From Sphagnum compactum (taxonomy: Eukaryota > Bryophyta > Sphagnopsida > Sphagnales): a stretch of DNA of 64,000 nt. Where the stretch lies: the NCBI GenBank assembly GCA_965153455.1, contig OZ234496.1, forward strand, positions 8,765,863-8,829,862, read 5' to 3'. Under the pieces are notes generated by a model. The model searched no databases. It was not told the origin of the DNA and saw nothing but the letters and a program-made list of their open reading frames with translations. Positions within the stretch are counted from its first letter, which is position 1; each line of letters starts with the position of its first letter. The translations under genes were made by a program, and so were the position numbers. Positions 61,412-64,000 of the stretch are shown here, piece by piece.

Positions 61412-61532
61412 ATGTTTTTCAAATGTTGCATATATGTGTGTGCAAAAGAAGAATTTGAACATTACAAGTGAAAGATTGCGTATTTTTTGGGTAAATACAA
61501 CCTCTAATGAATTTTGTACCACAATTTCAAGG

Positions 61533-61682
61533 AGGTGTCTTACAGAACACAAAAACAACAAGTGAAGCATTCCAAAAAAACGGAACATGCACAAGCATAA
61601 TTGGACTAGGTGTCTTGCAGAACATAAGAACAACATGTGAAGAAGCATTTTTTTAAAAACGGAACATGCACAAGCATAAAGA
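61533..61682 (+). repeat. 75-bp tandem duplication
   Basis: AGGTGTCTTRCAGAACA starts at 61533 and again at 61608. Both copies continue through ACAACAWGTGAAG and AACGGAACATGCACAAGC. Differences are few. It lies directly beside the foldback at 61694. Confidence 0.75.
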
Positions 61683-61693
61683 AGAAATAGAAA

Positions 61694-61758
61694 TAAAACG
61701 ATGTTCATTCTGTAGCTAGACTTGCATTCGAAAGTCTGGCTATAGAATGAATCGTTTT
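61694..61758. repeat. Foldback (hairpin) with 20-bp core stem
   Basis: TTCATTCTGTAGCTAGACTT at 61704-61723 and its reverse complement at 61732-61751 match at 18 of 20 positions around an 8-base loop. The pairing extends outward through AAAACGAT and ATCGTTTT with a two-base bulge. It may be a MITE-like foldback or the fold of a small RNA precursor; expression data are needed. Confidence 0.6.
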
Positions 61759-64000
61759 GTTATAAACATGATTCACGCCTTGTGTTGTATTTGGGAAAGA
61801 TATACACACATACAAAGTGTTAAACCATATAACTTCACTTGTGGTGTGCAATTAATTGTGTAATGAAGTGCCAAGAAAATCATCAACAAAAGATGTAAGA
61901 TGCCATGAAAATTATAAAGAACTACACAATACATGAGACCTTGAGAACTTGACAAGAGAATTATTTGATGTGCCAGTGTCAAAGATGAATTTGGGGATTC
62001 CCAAACATGACATGTTATGAAGGTGAGCATATTCTCACACACACGTTAGACCAAAAATAGTTTCAAAGCATTGTTGCACATAAGATAATTGAACATTAGT
62101 TGTTTATATCTTCACTCATGACCTTGTGAGATTGAACTTTCTTAGGAGAATCCAAGTTATAGTCAAAAACATTGTTCCGAAGAAACATTGTTCTTCGTCC
62201 AACTCAAGATGTTTAGAGATGGGCCATACATTGTTTTTCATCAACTTTGTGTGTGAAGTAAATATGAGTCATGATAACATAAGGGGAATAATACTACGTT
62301 CATGGAGTGATGCAAAATATGGAAGATTTTATAATGAGTTAACACTATGTTTTACCCTATATATGCAAAAGTTAAACCTTAAAGGATATTATACTTGTTA
62401 AAAAAAATTGGTTTGTGTATCCATTGTTCCATCTAACAATGTCGATGTCATATTGTAATGAAAAATGATGTTGTGTGTTATTATATGATCACACAACATT
62501 AATTCACTTAAAATTATCAACAATTCTAAAACTTGAAATAATCCACCAAACAAGATTACAAAGCAACACTAACATCTTGTTTTAATGTTGCCATACATTC
62601 ATGGATTATAGCCAACAAATTTTCCTATATTTAGTCACAAGTGCTAGATTATCAAAACATGTAAATCTGGTGGATTATATCACTCTAGAGCACTCTTTTA
62701 AGGTTATTGGTGTCTCACTTGGCATCATTGTAAGCAAAGTTTCCTTTTTTCAACCCCTTTCAAACCAACTAATTTCTTAAAAAAATTTGATAATAGGGTT
62801 TTGGCTACAAGCACTTCTCAATGCGATCCCTTGATTCCTAAGTTGAAGTCATAAAACCTTCCTAGAATTCCCTTTGCATGAATCTCTTTTCCCAAACAAA
62901 TAAACTTTGAATATCCCAAACTACCATTCCCCACTAATCCTTCAATGATGCCTTATTTCGACAAACCTTTCTTTGGCCCCTATGGATTTTCATCACTTCA
63001 ACAAAAATTGCATTATTCATCATGTCTTTTTGTTTTACAATTTCTTGACCTATTGACTCAAAGCACATTGAAAAAAAAAGAGAGTCAACAAGATCTAAGT
63101 TTCATCTTGGCTATGGGCATTCTTTTGAACAACCCAAACAACAAATTGATGTATAATATCTATAGTAACAACTTTTCTGATTCACGACTCTAAAGCAAAA
63201 AACAAGGTACTTAGCTCTTACAACATCCAATTTTTTATCCTCTCCTTTTTACACCCCCTCCTCAGATTCCACCATCAATCCTTCCACCAATTTTGCCATT
63301 GCCAAAAGACCATAAAAAACACAAAGCCAAAAGATTAGTTCACATGTCATTTTGAACATTACTCACAATGCACACCACAAATTCCTTCCACACTATTACT
63401 TGCATCAAACAATCACACACACTCATAGAAACTAAAAAATAGAAAAACCCATCAACTATCCTCTCCCTTGTCACCTTTTGCTTTTGGTTGCACGGATCCC
63501 TTTTCATCCAATAGGTCTTCATTTCATCAAGGATTTCACTCCACCACATTTCATCCTACAATATGAGTTTTACACAAGATGGTGTTTTCTTTTTGGGGGG
63601 TTTAGTTTGAAAGACCAAAACATGAGAAAAGAAAAGATTAACACGAACCAAACATATATGAATTGTCCTTTCAACTTCATAAGCATCATAAAGCTTTATG
63701 GAAAATCTTTGTGTATTCAATCATAAGGCTTGGATGATAGATTTCTTCATGACTTTAGTTCCAACCAAAGGTTTGCATTACTCCTACATTATTACATTGG
63801 TTATATGCCCAAAAGATAATTGGTTGCTATTAAAGAAGCTTGGGAAAATTGGAAAGTGAAGCCAAAGAACTTGTGGTCTTTTATAGGAACATATTCAAGG
63901 AACGATCAAGGTTTAATATTAATAAAGTAAGCAATTATTGACCTTGGCACAAAACTCAAGTGCTTCCATTAATAATTTTCTATTGCAAGAGTGTATATGT
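61759..64000. other. AT-rich intergenic DNA
   Basis: No gene, RNA gene or element end was recognised up to the window edge. Frames at 62126-62401 and 62945-63193 are low in information and show no known domain. Confidence 0.45.

Noticed and set aside
61307-61708. Minus-strand 133-codon frame with poly-Asp
   Set aside because: It spans an ATC microsatellite and a tandem duplication; composition is not protein-like.

Overview
This is a nuclear genomic window from a land plant. The protein-coding genes are split by many short introns with canonical GT...AG borders. The encoded families are plant types: a heptahelical PAQR receptor, a CYP85-clan cytochrome P450, an ER protein disulfide isomerase ending in KDEL, and a chloroplast rhodanese-like protein. 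Between the genes lie long AT-rich stretches full of decayed transposable elements. The large repeat fraction, the heavily eroded elements and the hAT transposase type suggest a repeat-rich, possibly non-seed plant such as a fern. That taxonomic guess is inference and is weak.

Layout. 1-2640: AT-rich repeat DNA with copies of a dispersed family built around the palindrome TAGCCAAATTTGGCTA. 2641-5845: PAQR/HHP gene on the + strand in 3 exons, with a GC-richer leader holding two inverted repeats. 5846-20480: long gene desert with a degenerate AGGTTTAA-rich block, a tRNA-like SINE head, a 31-bp tandem repeat and a ~161-bp period array. 20485-23908: a decayed hAT element with inverted termini and a frameshifted minus-strand transposase. 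25336-25489 and 46609-46762: two non-autonomous CACTA elements, both exactly 154 bp and each flanked by its own 3-bp target duplication. 28737-29400: a second degenerate AAACCTA block on the opposite strand. About 29800-32113: a second, related hAT copy. 33480-35800: a GC-richer island with a perfect hairpin and a 43/32-bp tandem repeat. 38318-41313: P450 gene on the + strand in 8 exons. 41314-49750: intergenic DNA, partly gene-like at 42800-44460 but not recognisable. 49751-56238: PDI gene on the + strand in 12 exons. 57788-59761: rhodanese-like gene on the - strand in 4 exons. 59762-64000: its upstream region, then AT-rich DNA with a 75-bp duplication and a foldback.

The four genes are independent eukaryotic transcription units. 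Nothing in their arrangement suggests a cluster or a shared pathway. They act in different compartments: the PAQR protein in cellular membranes, the P450 at the ER membrane, PDI in the ER lumen and the rhodanese-like protein in the chloroplast. I rebuilt every exon chain by hand; all junctions keep frame and yield proteins of 379, 531, 581 and 291 residues. The first three match family-typical lengths, while the 291-residue model is shorter than TROL. I found no convincing new multi-gene system. The most unusual signals are in the repeat fraction: the palindromic repeat family, the matched CACTA pair, the shared layout of two hAT copies and the 43/32-bp array.
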